Below the pieces are notes generated by a model. It worked only from the letters and a program-made list of their open reading frames with translations, did not search any database and was not told the origin of the DNA. Below, piece after piece: positions 39,451 to 51,827 of a stretch of 64,000 nucleotides of DNA. Source of the stretch: Chinchilla lanigera (Eukaryota; Chordata; Mammalia; Rodentia; Chinchillidae); contig NW_004955434.1 in NCBI RefSeq assembly GCF_000276665.1, positions 22,028,626 to 22,092,625 of the forward strand, given 5' to 3'. Positions within the stretch are counted from its first letter, which is position 1. Each line of letters starts with the position of its first letter. Position numbers and translations under genes: made by a program.

Positions 39451-39750
39451 GCCTCTCAAAAAACAAAGTAACAGTTCCTGGGATGCAGTACTGACCCTGA
39501 GCCTAAATTAATAACCGTGGCTCAAGGAAAAGTGAACCTGACTCAGTCTGGAGTGACACATGACAGGCTGTGAGTGGGAAGACCAGCACAGCTGAAGATG
39601 GAACCTGCATTTCTGTCCACAGTGCACTTGCCTAATTCAATCTCCATCAAGCAGGGAAGAGAAAGTTAATTACAGAGCACCCCCTTCCAAGAAAGTCCTA
39701 CGGACAGGTAACGAAACTCTCATCATCCTTCAAAGGAACTAACCTCCTTT

Positions 39751-39949
39751 AATTGGGTTTCTTTCTTTCTTTTTTTTTTTTTTTGGTCTTTTTGAGACAG
39801 GGTCTCACTATGGAGTTCAGGCTGGCCTCGAGCTCACTACTTTGTAGCCCAGGCTGGTCTTAAACTTGCAAAGATCCTCTTGCCTCAGCCTCCTGAATGC
39901 TGGGATTACAGGCGTGCGCCACCATGCTCGGCATCTAACTGGGTTTCTT
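39751..39949 (-). mobile_element. B1 SINE with TSD
   Basis: The antisense B1 body (gagacagggtctcactatgg, tagcccaggctggtcttaaa, ctgggattacaggcgtgcgc) occupies about 39764-39936. It shows the usual internal B1 duplication. Flanks AATTGGGTTTCTT and AACTGGGTTTCTT (one mismatch) are the target duplication. It is in the sense orientation of SLC24A2. Confidence 0.95.
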
Positions 39950-41606
39950 AATTGAAAAAGCGTTTCAAATGAAGTGTACTCTGGGGTTCCTTACCTGACC
40001 ATGCTTCTACTGGTCAATACATAGATACAAACCAGTAAAAAGTTGGCCTGCCACATCCATTGATTCAACCAATGATGGATTGAAAATATTCAGAAAAAAA
40101 CTGTGCCTGTATTGAACATGCAGTTTTTAAAATTGTCATTATTTCTAAACAATACAGCCTAACAACTACTTTCACAACATTTAGGTTGCATTAGGCATAG
40201 GAAAAACAGAGATGATTTAAAATATACAGAAGGATGTATATAGGTTACATACAATTACTAGGTCATTTTAGATGAGAAATCTGAGCTCCCTCCGATTTTG
40301 GTATCTGTGGAGGCCTCGGAACCAGTCTCCCACAGATACCTAAGGATGTCTACTTGTTTCTTTCCCATTGATGGGGAAGAACAGCTGGGGACTCGCAGAT
40401 GAACTAGTCCCTTCATTTTCAGAGAAGAGATGCTTGGGCCAGAGCTGGTACAGGGTTGTACAGTTAGTGTAGGGGATACAAGGAGCTCTATCTTTCCAGG
40501 CTTGGCCCGGGCCAATGCACGGCTCTGTGAACATGGCATTAAATATGGCCTGATGCTCAGATCCTTTCCAAACCACCAGCGCAACAACCATGCCTGCATC
40601 ACATGCTTTACAAGTCCAATATTTCCTCAAAAAAAAGGAAACCAACCTAGTTGAAATGCAGATTCAGCCTTCTTGGCTTCTCTTTGATTTCATAACCTTC
40701 CTGCTTCACCCACATTTCTTTTCCGCTGGTGACAAGCTCATCGGATGAGGCGAGGCTTGGCAAGCTCATGCTGCAATCTTCGCCTTCCTCAGTCTGCAAG
40801 TGGTCTATGTCAGAGCTAGTAAGCAACACAGTTTGGTGAGTGTTGGCTTCTCAGGAGTCCGCCGACATCTGCACTGGGCAGAAGGCCCGATTTGCCCCAC
40901 TGGACATGGGTGGTGTGCACGCTTACGGAGGAAGCTGCGATCACGTGGATCCAGTTCTAACTAGCTGCAAGAGCCCAAACTGTGAAAATAAGCATGCGTT
41001 TAAATGTAATTAATGATCCCTTTGGATTCACGGCTCTGAAACTTTAAATAAACTATAAAAAAGAGAAGCCGGAGCTGAGAAGCAGGACTACCGCAAGCCC
41101 AAAGGGAATCTTTGCTGAATTAAGAAACGTCAGCCCTTCCTCTGGCAGCCCCAGGCCCACACCAGAGCACACAGCTTGCCAGCAGGGTGGTGCTTGGATT
41201 TCTGCCCCTATTCATCTCTTTGATCAGACAGATATCCTTGAGCAGTATCCAACCACCACAGCTCTTCAGGGTAACCCTGCTGAGAGGAGGAAGGCGAAAA
41301 AAGAGATCTTCTAGCATGGTATTTTAAAATACCCAGGTCACAACCCACTGGGGAGTCAGGAAATTATAATAAAAAAGCGCCTCACACTTAGATTTATTTT
41401 TATATGCATATGTAAATACATACACATGGATTATACGTATATACATGTATATATTGAGTTAGTATGCAAAACATATTTCTTAGTGTGAGTGACTGTCAAA
41501 AATATTTGAAAGTCACTAACTTAACACAGCCTAATATGAAAAGTGAATCTGACTGGCAGGATGGTTTTGTCTTTACTTCCAGCTTCCAAATGAAAAGCAC
41601 TAAAGC
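39950..41606. other. intronic sequence without recognised genes
   Basis: Unique-looking sequence. Overlapping ORFs of about 100 codons on the minus strand at 40258-40645 show no recognisable domain and are probably chance. Confidence 0.4.
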
Positions 41607-41790
41607 ATAAGAGAACTAGCCTGCAATGTGGGGTCAGACAGACCCAAGCGCAAGTGCAGCTCAAACACCACTAACTCTGAACCTGAGTCAGTCATTTGCT
41701 TCCTGGTCCTCAGACTCGTGAAATGCAGATAGAGGTAATAGTGTCTGCTGCAGTGTTGACATAATATTGTATCCGGCATAGAACCCTCCC
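41607..41790 (+). repeat. MIR SINE
   Basis: The forward-strand MIR order is visible but diverged: a gggtcagacagacccaag box, ctctgaacctgagtcagtca, tcctcagactcgtgaaatg, then aggtaatagtgtctgctgc. Confidence 0.75.
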
Positions 41791-42569
41791 TAATTTCCAG
41801 CTCCCTCTCTGCTCTTGAGGGGGAGGCCAGCAGAGTCCAGCAGCCACCAGCCGTCCAGAGACACCTGTTACGGAGGACTTTCACTGATAGAAGCCGCAAG
41901 TGCTGAGGTGGCCCCCTCAGGCGGCCCCTATTAAATGACCCACCCCATGCACATTCTTCTCCCATCTGTCTGGGAGAACTCTCTCCTACAGCTCGCTTAA
42001 GCTAAAATTATTGCCTGATCAAGTAAGTCATTTGAGTGAAAACATTACATGTAAACCAGTTGAGGAAAAAAAGTTACATGATAAAGGTTAGTCTCTGGTC
42101 TTCTGTTGCGGTAAATTTTTTAGGTTGCTATTTTGACAAGGTTATAACATACATGGTAAACTAAAATATCTATTTATGAAGCCATCTCAAATACATTAGA
42201 TCCTCTCAATATTTTGGGCCATTTAGGCCAAAGCTGTCTTTTCCAGATGAGGACGAGATCTTGGAGGCAGAGCGTCTCCCAAGGACGTATGGCCAGGAAG
42301 GACATCCCAGTTCTGGAAATCTCATCTCCCAACGTCTTGGTCACAAGACCTCTTGTTGAGAATAACTCGCCCAAGAAAACAGAAACAAAACTTCCTGCCT
42401 TTATCGAGGCGTGGAAATGCGGGGCGGGATGAGCACTAAAGTCAGTGATTCTCAACATGCATTTGTAAGAGATCTTTGTCTGAGTCATCACAGCGAACTT
42501 TAAAGTCCACGCAAAAACGTACAGGAAACTGGCAATCTACAACAGAGAAACTCAATTTGTCAAAACCAT
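41791..42569. other. intronic sequence without recognised genes
   Basis: No repeat or coding signal is recognised. Overlapping ORFs on both strands near 42174-42491 are short and lack any family resemblance. Confidence 0.45.
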
Positions 42570-43150
42570 ATGTTTCAAAGCTCAACCTACCAATTAATTA
42601 GAGAAATGCAAATTAAAACTAATTAAAAGGCTGTATTTTGCCTATGAAATTAGAAAACATGAAAAATTATAATATTCAATATTACCAAGTATGTAGCAAT
42701 GTGGTAGAAGCTTTAAAAAGCTCATAAACTTTGACCTAGAATTTCTGCTTCCACAAAACTAGAGAAATTCATGTGTAATGCTATTTGTAGTATTTTTTCA
42801 TGATTTTAGTAAAATTTTATAATAATTGCAATACAAAAATGTCTTTCCACATTATGACAATACTAAACAGTAAATAACATCTAGAAGGACAATTAATGAC
42901 ATGAGCTCATGCTCTTAATAGGTCAAGATTTTAGAAGTTATGTTAATACTGTACACATTCACTACCCTTTTAGAATTGTCCTTATCCAATATAATTTCAA
43001 TTTATCTACATATATAGGTACATGTATGTGGACACACATGTATGTGTGAGAGCTCTGGAAGACCACATGGAAGAGTTACCACGGCATTTGGGTGGTACAA
43101 TGGGGAGATTATACGCAATTTAAATTTTTGATGTGTCTTTATAACCTTGT
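42570..43150 (+). mobile_element. old L1 3'-end fragment
   Basis: Landmarks in order are attagagaaatgcaaattaa, a tgacctagaatttctgctt block, and a ttaatgacatgagctcatgc block. These correspond to the ORF2 end and 3' UTR of ancient L1/HAL1 elements, heavily diverged. Confidence 0.55.
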
Positions 43151-43769
43151 ACAATGAACATATTACTTTCGCATGTGGTATAAAACGCTGTCTAAAAAGC
43201 AAGGTCTAAAACTTAAAGTGACTCAATATGATTTCCTATTACAACTGTCTCAGAAGTGACTTGACTAAACATTTTGCTGTTTTCTGTTGATGTGGAGCTT
43301 TACTATCATGGCAAGGCTGCATTAAACCTTCTGAGAGCATACTAAAATTTCATGTCTATTTCATTTGTTATATACATTATCTTTTGACAAATTCATAGTC
43401 TGAAATGCTTGTTTTTGGCAATGTGATGGATGAAACCTTCAGAGAATTTCCCAATATGTGACCCTTCAAAATGTTGGAAATATTTTTAATATATTTTTAA
43501 AATACCCAATTGTGCTAGTGAGGAATTAAGGATTTTTTAGAACCCAGAACACCACATAAGCACAAACGAGATGTACCTGTATTGCTTGGGTTCTGAGCTA
43601 TTTGCTATTTCCTGGTGGCATAGAGACTAGGTTTTTCAAAGTTATAAACATGCGGCCCAATGGGTTGGAGATCTCCATTCCCCATAAGCTGGGAATCCTG
43701 AAGGCCCACAATCTTACTGAGTAGAAAAGGGGAAATAATCTACTTTTGTGCATGTATGTGTGCACATGT

Positions 43770-43905
43770 GAGAGAGGGAGGAGACAGAGACAGAGACAGA
43801 GAGACAGAGACGAAGGGAGACAGAGACAAAGAGATAGAGGGAGACAGAGAGAGACACAGAGAAAGACAGAGAGAGAGACAGAGAGAGAGACAGAGAGAGA
43901 CTGTT
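43770..43905 (+). repeat. (GAGACA)n / GA microsatellite
   Basis: About 135 bases of gagaca and gaga units. The ORFs on both strands are low-complexity artefacts of it. Confidence 0.95.
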
Positions 43906-44299
43906 CTAAGAATCTCTAAGGATAGACTCATTCAATGTGGGCTTGGAATACAAGCCAAACAGTTAAATTAGAATGGTTCCAGGCCGGCAGTACTCCCAGG
44001 CCTTTTTCAGAAGGGCAGTACTCTGAAGGAATGCACCTAAAACGCAGGTGTCAGTGCATCCCTATAGGTAAAGTTCACAGGAACACGTTTTAATATAAAT
44101 CACTATATTTTATTCTAAATATAATTAATGTTAAATACTGAACTTTAGTGCAGATTAGACAAAACTGAATAGAAAATGAGAAACTACATGACAGTAAAAA
44201 ATGAATGGGATGAGGATGATAGATAGAAAACAAGAATAGTTAAAAAGTGTGGAAGATAGGTTGATATGGTAACATAAGATGTCTATAATGGAATTCTAG

Positions 44300-44880
44300 A
44301 AGACGGCAATAGTGAGAAGAACGGGACTGAAGAAGAACTGGTGGAAGTCACTAACCCTCAAATTCGGGAAGCCTAAGGAGTCACAAATAGGGGACACACG
44401 TGATACAACCACACTTAAAATGCCTTAAGGAAAATGCTGAACAGAGGAAAAAACACAGAGCATTAAAAGTAGTAGAAAAGAAAGACAGAGTCCTTATGAA
44501 GGAGCAATATTTACACTGACAGTTGTCTTTTCAACAGTAAAAACAGAATTCAGAGATGGTGAAATGTTTTTTTGAAGTAGACAGGAGCATCTTTTTTACC
44601 CATATCTTTCAAGAACAAAAATGAAAAACATTTCTCAGCAAACATTAGGAGTGTTTACTATTAATAGATTCTTGATATAAATTTTATAAAGAATGTAGTA
44701 TATATTAGGAGTACAGGGAAAAATTATGGAGAAAAAGGTCTGGAATGAAAAAAGAAGAACATGATGAGAGGAAATCTAAAACTATTGAACTTAGATATTT
44801 TCGTTCATTTTCCTATGAATATTAAAAATTTCTTGATCACTATTCTGTATTCCAATCACCATGTTAAGTTCTAGGGATAA
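44300..44880 (+). mobile_element. L1/HAL1 ORF1-like fragment
   Basis: The run resembles the second half of an old L1/HAL1 ORF1 region: a repeated pattern of short acidic and lysine-rich remnants, tctttcaagaacaaaaatg, and aaacagaattcagagatgg. Many stops are present. The 3' boundary is not clear. Confidence 0.45.
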
Positions 44881-45599
44881 AAAGATGTGTAATACACCTT
44901 GCATATAAACTTTGGAGTGGGTAAACTTTACAGTTATCTGTAAAAAAAAAAATATATATGTATACATACATATATATAATTACATGATAAAATATAAAAA
45001 TTTCTAAAAGAAAAGACATCCAGGCAATAAAAAGTAAGAGTCCAGCTTGTTATTCCCAAGAGATGTACAACACAGGCACTGCTGTATTCACTGAACTGAA
45101 TTCCATTACTGGCATGCACTGGACTCATACACTGCAAGATCTGGATTCTTTGGGGCCTGGAATCCAGATGCCTGGAAGACAACAGCTTGATGAAGAAAAA
45201 GAAAAAAAGGAGCTCTCTGGGAATTAGGAGGGAGATAACAGGAAAACTAGAAACTACAGAGGAGCTGGGAAACAGCACAACACTGAGGAAAGAATGCAGC
45301 TTCTGGAAAGCCCAGCGGCAGGAGCTGAGGAACCTGTCTCCACCATCACTGGTAAGCCTGGAGTAGATGGCTCCGGGGACAAGCAATGGGTTGGGCTGGC
45401 AGCCCTGCCCAAAGAAAAGCCAGCAACTCTTGTAAACTGCAAAAGCAGTGTGCAGCTTTTCTCTCAGTGTCACTCCTTCCACACGCAGGGTAAAGACGAA
45501 GCGGTGCAGCACGCGCCGTATTTGTAAGGGTTTAATCAAGGAGCCATTTTGGGAAGGGGTTAACAGCTCAAGACTGAGCAGCACAACAAGTCCAGAACA

Positions 45600-47287
45600 G
45601 CTATAGTTCAGGGTTTCTGGTGTCACCACACCACGGTGGCTGAGTGGGACAGGGCCACCGGAGACCATTGTGGAGAGGGCACAGGCTGGGTATAGAGCCG
45701 TCTGAGAAGTTCACCAGGCTGGAAAGGACGCAGAGGCTCTGCACTTTATGCTGACAAGCCAGGGCAGTCCTGTGTGTCTTTCAGAGGCGACTGACTCTGA
45801 AAGTCCTTGCACTCAGCCCAGTGCTGCGCTTAAACCCTGCTGCCTAAGTCCAGCGCGGCGTCTGTCTGCCTTCGCCTTCTACCAGTGCAGGAAGGGTATG
45901 CCTTGGCTTGGACGGCTACCCCAGCCAGGGGTATGTGGACAGAGAGAGCATCCTCTGGATGGGGGATGCACCTTACAAAACCACAGGCTGTAAAGCTGGG
46001 CAAGAAAAGCTGCAACATGGGATGCACAGGGATATGCAGAAACTGGAGTGACTACAGCCCGGGGGGGCGGGGGGAGATCACTGACTGACCACACCCAGCA
46101 GGAGAGGTAGGGCGGAGTTCAGCGCTCACACACAAAGATGTGAGTGTGCAAATGAAACAGGTCTTAACAGTGACTCACTATCGCTCCCCTTATCTGGTGA
46201 GTTCCAACACTGTGGAACCCAGAAAGAAACCACTCATTCAAAACCACAGAGGAAGATTGTTGGAATTATTTTTTCTTCATTGGTTTTTTTTTTGGATTTT
46301 CTTTTGTTCCCTTTCTTTTATTTTTCTTCTCATATTTCTTCTTTATTTGATTTTGTCTTTTTTCTTTATTCTTTTTGTTTGTTTGTTTCTGGTACCGGGA
46401 ATCAAACTCATGACCTCGTGCTTGCCAGGCAGGCACTATGCCGCTGAGCTAAATCCCCAGCCCCTCTTTTTTCTTATTTGTTCTTTTCTGTTACTTTTAT
46501 CTAATGCTATTTTCTTTTATTCCTTAGTAGGATTCTGTACTGCACATTTTTTTCCTCCTTCTTTTCTTTTGCTTTCTTTTAAAAAAATTTACTTCTTTCA
46601 TTCTTTTTGTCCACTTCTCCATCTTTGATAGCATAACCATTAAATTTATTAATCTTTAGATATTCAGTTAACCCTATGCCATTATTGTTGAGTTATTTTC
46701 TCTGGTTAATGATGGTATACTCATTGCATTTAGGAGATACTTGGTTTGTCTTTGCATTATATCATAATTATAGATCTGTTTGCTACGGTTAAGGTGGTAC
46801 AGCAGTAGTATTCATTGGTTCTTACAGTGTTTTAATAGGCACGCTGTCTTTGACTCTGTAATTACTGCTGATTTTGTTGTTATTGCTAGGGTAGCATAGC
46901 TGTTGTTATTATGGCAATATCTGATTTGTCTTTGGGTCATCAACAGCATAAGGTTCATTTCTGGAGAACTGAGTACTGGGCCATTTACACTGCACCCTCA
47001 TCTTCCAAATTAGAGGTGGCTGGATCTTTGGACTATAGTTAGCCACACACCAAGTCATCACTGAAAAGCAGACACTAACTAAAGAGATCTCCATACTAAC
47101 ACCAAATCTTTCCACTATAATCACCTGCAAACCTCAGTGCACGTGAGTGTGTGCACTCATGCATGTGCACGCACACGGACACATACACACACACACACAC
47201 ACACACATAGGATCATGAGCAGTAGACAAGGCAACAAACTGCCTCCTAAAACTCCCAACTTCCCCAAATATTATAGATAGGGCAACA
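45600..47287 (+). mobile_element. L1 5' leader (5' UTR-like) with ID insertion
   Basis: The segment lies directly upstream of an L1 ORF1-like frame. It goes from a GC-rich part with a G-run (46063-46078), through a T-rich part, to an AC-rich part with a (CA)n run at 47180-47207. This fits an L1 leader by position and composition, but leaders diverge quickly and I cannot fix the exact 5' end. A 244-codon minus-strand ORF at 44934-45668 overlaps its start. Confidence 0.5.
46366..46464 (-). mobile_element. ID SINE in L1 leader
   Basis: The antisense ID body is clear: ggtaccgggaatcaaactca, then cttgccaggcaggca, then ctgagctaaatccccagcc. Its poly(T) side merges with the T-rich L1 leader, so the target duplication is not resolvable. 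Confidence 0.9.
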
Positions 47288-48160
47288 ATGGGAAGGAACT
47301 CAAAAGTCAAAAGCTGCATTATATAAAATAATAAAAGAGGAGACAAAAAACTCAGATCAATAAGGTGCTTGGTGAGCTCAAAGAAGATGATGATCAGCTT
47401 AATAAACAAAACAATCAGTGAGCTTATAGAGGTCACTTATAAAAAACTAGCTGAGCTAAACAAAATGATCCAAATCATGAATGACCAGTTTGACTAAGAA
47501 TTACAGGCACCAAGCAGAAATATAAGAGGTTAAAAACTCTATTGAAAATGTGGGCTACAGAAATGACCAGTATGAAGACAATTTAGAACTAGAAGGTAGG
47601 GCAGATGCAGGTGACCATATACTCAGAGATACCCTAAAAAAATGAAAATGCATCCAACAAATGCTAAATGATACAAAGATTAATCTAAGATTAACTGGAG
47701 TTAGTGAAACATCAGAAGACAGAAAAAATGGCATAAAAATCTGTTTACTGAAAAAATAGCAAGAAAGTTTCCAAATATGGGGAAAGAAGTGAACATACAG
47801 ATAACAGAGGCATGTAGCCACATTCAGAAAAGAACTCCATGACACATGATAATCAAAATCCCAGAAGTCCAATACAAGGACAAAATCTTAACAGCTGTTA
47901 AAGTCATAGATCACTTATAAAGGTAAGAATTATATCATACATTTCCACACAAACCTTAAAGTTCAAGAGAGCTTGGAGTGAAGTATTTTAAGCCCTAAAA
48001 GAAACAACTTTCAATCCTGACTGATATATCCTGAAAAACTATCCTTCAAAATTGGTGGAGAAATAAGGTCTTTCTGTGATAAACAGCACCTTAAGAATTT
48101 CATGGCACCAAATCAGCACTCCAAAAAATTCATAAAGATGTTCTAGAAAGAAACAATGAA
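47288..48160 (+). pseudogene. L1 ORF1 remnant
   Basis: An ATG at 47288 opens a frame that soon meets stops, but protein-level landmarks of the L1 ORF1 nucleic-acid-binding protein remain. These are an N-terminal coiled-coil-like region (47330-47500), the RRM-region block KFPNMGKEVNIQITEA at about 47770-47815, IIKIPEVQYKDKILTA at about 47850-47900, and the C-terminal domain pattern ending near 48160. Several stops and frameshifts show it is dead. Confidence 0.8.
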
Positions 48161-49854
48161 CCGGCTCCTAGCTGTGCCAGCACCCAGGAGGCAAGCCCCT
48201 GGCGACCGTGAAGCTGCGTGGCATGTGCTGGCGTGCGCCAGCCTTCAAACCAGCAGTCACTGTGCAGTCAAGAACTATCATGGCACAGAGAAGCAATGAC
48301 ACAATTGACACACCATGCGCCGGCTGCAGAGGCCCGCCCGTGGATGTTCATGAATCATTCCAACATGGAGAAACCCCTGGGAATACATGCCAAACAACGG
48401 GACACTCTTGCCCCTGCCATTGAGAATCAGAAAGGTCCAGAGTCAGCAGAGGAGCAGCTGCTGAATAAGGACTCAGAGAACATGAGAATACAGACTAAAC
48501 CCGAAGACTCAGAGGTCTAGTTGACCGGGGTCACGAGAGCCATTCGGAAGCTGGAAACCAGGAGGACCTTGTGCAATACCTGGGGAGACCCTCTGAAAGC
48601 CATTCTTCCCCTGACAGTACAGGCTGCTATGAAGGAGTGTGTGGAGCTCCAGAGAGGTCTGCACCAAGATTCCTGCTGCCTATGCTGATGGTTGGGGAGA
48701 GGACACTAAGTGGTTGCGGGGTCCCAATGTGATGGGAGGCTGGAGAGAAAAAGCTACAAAAAATGGCTTTTGCCCCAGATGGCTCACTTGAGATGTTAGT
48801 AAGAATTGCCTCCTCAGTATTCTATAGCCATGATGAGGAGGAGGCCAGGGAGAGAAAACAAAGAGACTGAGAAAAAGCAGCTGCTTTTGCTGCAGCACCA
48901 AGAGAAACANNNNNNNNNNNNNNNNNNNNNNNNNNNNNNNNNNNNNNNNNNNNNNNNNNNNNNNNNNNNNNNNNNNNNNNNNNNNNNNNNNNNNNNNNNN
49001 NNNNNNNNNNNNNNNNNNNNNNNNNNNNNNNNNNNNNNNNNNNNNNNNNNNNNNNNNNNNNNNNNNNNNNNNNNNNNNNNNNNNNNNNNNNNNNNNNNNN
49101 NNNNNNNNNNNNNNNNNNNNNNNNNNNNNNNNNNNNNNNNNNNNNNNNNNNNNNNNNNNNNNNNNNNNNNNNNNNNNNNNNNNNNNNNNNNNNNNNNNNN
49201 NNNNNNNNNNNNNNNNNNNNNNNNNNNNNNNNNNNNNNNNNNNNNNNNNNNNNNNNNNNNNNNNNNNNNNNNNNNNNNNNNNNNNNNNNNNNNNNNNNNN
49301 NNNNNNNNNNNNNNNNNNNNNNNNNNNNNNNNNNNNNNNNNNNNNNNNNNNNNNNNNNNNNNNNNNNNNNNNNNNNNNNNNNNNNNNNNNNNNNNNNNNN
49401 NNNNNNNNNNNNNNNNNNNNNNNNNNNNNNNNNNNNNNNNNNNNNNNNNNNNNNNNNNNNNNNNNNNNNNNNNNNNNNNNNNNNNNNNNNNNNNNNNNNN
49501 NNNNNNNNNNNNNNNNNNNNNNNNNNNNNNNNNNNNNNNNNNNNNNNNNNNNNNNNNNNNNNNNNNNNNNNNNNNNNNNNNNNNNNNNNNNNNNNNNNNN
49601 NNNNNNNNNNNNNNNNNNNNNNNNNNNNNNNNNNNNNNNNNNNNNNNNNNNNNNNNNNNNNNNNNNNNNNNNNNNNNNNNNNNNNNNNNNNNNNNNNNNN
49701 NNNNNNNNNNNNNNNNNNNNNNNNNNNNNNNNNNAACCATTGATAATTTCCTACCACTTTGGCTGTAATTTGGTAAGCCCCCCCCCATTACTATGTTATC
49801 CTTCTTTACTCTTTAAAATAATTTTTAAAAAAAGAAAAAAAAAGAGACAATGAA
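48146..49854 (+). pseudogene. retrocopy of unknown source inserted in L1, contains assembly gap
   Basis: The insert at 48161-49839 is flanked by near-identical 15-base duplications (48146-48160 and 49840-49854, two A/G differences). It ends in an A-rich tail (49814-49839), which are the marks of LINE-driven retroposition. The visible left part (48161-48909) is GC-richer than the L1 and has broken open stretches, for example HAKQRDTLAPAIENQKG at about 48388-48440, and a charged stretch near 48820-48880 (EEEARERKQRD). I cannot name the parent gene. The charged C-terminal pattern faintly recalls retroviral gag capsid ends, but that is a weak impression. The middle is unknown because of the N run. 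Confidence 0.65.
48910..49734. other. assembly gap (825 N)
   Basis: A continuous run of N inside the retrocopy. The long ORFs through it are artefacts of translating N. Confidence 1.
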
Positions 49855-50985
49855 GACAACAATGCCAAAAAGTCTAATGGAATGAACACACAAGCCAGGG
49901 TGAGTGGTTAAGCAGAGTGGAAAATCAGCAACGGGAAAATAACACAACGACAGGAATAAGTCAATACCTCTCAATAGTAACTCTCACTGTGAATGGTCTC
50001 AATTCCTCAATCAGAAGGCACAGACTGCGAGACTACATCAAAAAAACCAAAACAAAACCTAATGATATGTTGTCTACAAAAAACGTATTTAATTAAAAAA
50101 GAAATTCAAAGATTAAAAACCAAAGAAGGCAAAACACTCCATGCAACTGGAACTCAAAAATAAGCAGAGTAACCTAGTGGACTTCAAGTGAAAACTGATC
50201 AAAAGAGACAAAGAAGGTCACTACATATTGATTAAGGGAACAATTCAATAGGAAGACAATAATTTTAAACATATATGCACTGAACACTGGTGCACTCAAC
50301 TTCATAAAATAAACACTACTAGACATAAAAGATAAGATAAGCATCAACATAATTATAGTAGGGAACCTCAAAACCCTACTGTTACTTACAAATAGATCAA
50401 CTAGACAAAATTAAAATATAAAAAAGAGATATCAAACATAAACCACATCTTCAAACAAATGGTCTAAATAGATATCTAGAGTATACTACCCCAAAATAAC
50501 AAAATATACATTCTTCTCAGGTACACATGGAATTTCCTCCAAAATATACCCCATACTAGACCCTAAAAGTGCATAGGATAAAGAACTGAAATTATCCCAT
50601 TCATACTATCATAGTACAGTGACAGCAGAAATTAATAGCAAAACAAACCACAGAAATTAGGTAAACACATGGAAATTAAACAATACACTCTTGGATAATC
50701 AATAGATCCAGAAGAAATCAAGGAGACTAGTGAGCTCCTAGAATCAAACAACACTGCCTCTACAACATTCCAGAACCTGTGGAACACAATGAAAGCAATC
50801 CAAGAGGAAGCTTATAGCTGTAAATGCCCACAACAGAATAACTTGAGGATACATCACAAAGTCCTAGAAAAACAAGAGCAATCCAAATCCAAAACCAGCA
50901 CAAAGAAAGAAATTACAAAGAGTAAAGAAGAAATTTATAAAATTCAAACAAAAAAATTTACAAAGAATGAATGTATCAAAGAGCT
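49855..50985 (+). pseudogene. L1 ORF2 endonuclease and linker remnant
   Basis: The start shows the endonuclease block IVTLTVNGLNSSIRRHRLRD at about 49973-50030, followed by recognisable but stop-ridden endonuclease sequence. A linker with KQEQSKSKTSTKKEITKSKE lies at about 50875-50930. The frame breaks off near 50985 and resumes in ORF2 C-terminal sequence, so the reverse-transcriptase part is missing. Confidence 0.8.
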
Positions 50986-51201
50986 GTTTCTCAATAGAGT
51001 GAAAAGACAATCTACAGAATGGGAAAAAACTGAAGGGCTATTCCACAGACAGAGCAACATCAAGACTACGTTATGAACTCAAAAGAAAAAAAGATTCCCC
51101 TAAATAAGAGACCAAAACAAAAATGGGCAACTGAAATAAACAGACACTTCTCAGAAGAGCAAGTACAAATGGCAATAATACATGAAAAAGTGTTCAACAC
51201 C

Positions 51202-51796
51202 ACTGGTTGTTCTGGTGTGTGTCTAGATGTCCCTTAAAACCTCATGCAGACGTGGAGGGGGAAGTTTTCAGAGGTGGCTGGATCTAGAGTATGTGATGTT
51301 GGAATTAATGGTGTGTGATTAGTAAATCAGCCCGCTGATTGGTTTGTCATAGTTCTGGCTAGGATTAAAGGTGTGAGTGCTACTCCCACCCTAGGATGGG
51401 TAGCCTAAATACAATATAAGGGACATAAAGAGAACTGTCCCCCATTCCAATAGAAAGCCTTCCCTGGACCTCGTCTCGGTTGATGAAGCTTATATCTGTA
51501 ATCCCAAGGGAAAGTTATTGGAATTCTAGCAAGTTAATTCCAATCTACCACTTTCAGCACATCTCGTGGCACAAATAAAGGCACAAATATAAATCTAAGA
51601 TGACGGGGAGCCAAGGGAGCCCCAAGTCCAGTGAGAATAATAGCTAACTGGAACAAAGGCCTTGACCCAGGGCCAAACCTAGATTTTGTTTATTTTTATT
51701 TATTTATTTATTCTTTTGGTACTGGGAATCGAACCCAGGACCTTGCGCTTGCCAGGCAGGAGCTTGTGCCACTGAGCTATATCCCTGGCCTAGTTC

Positions 51797-51827
<31 letters not shown>

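Noticed and set aside
39050..39511. 153-codon plus ORF
   Set aside because: A G-rich tract followed by an antisense MIR. No protein family resemblance.
43740..43971. ORFs of RDRETE and SLSLCL repeats
   Set aside because: They are translations of the GA/GAGACA microsatellite.
46140..46628. 162-codon plus ORF rich in Phe and Leu
   Set aside because: It spans the T-rich L1 leader and an antisense ID. Low complexity.
48806..49788. Three long ORFs of more than 300 codons on both strands
   Set aside because: They are open only because they run through the N gap.
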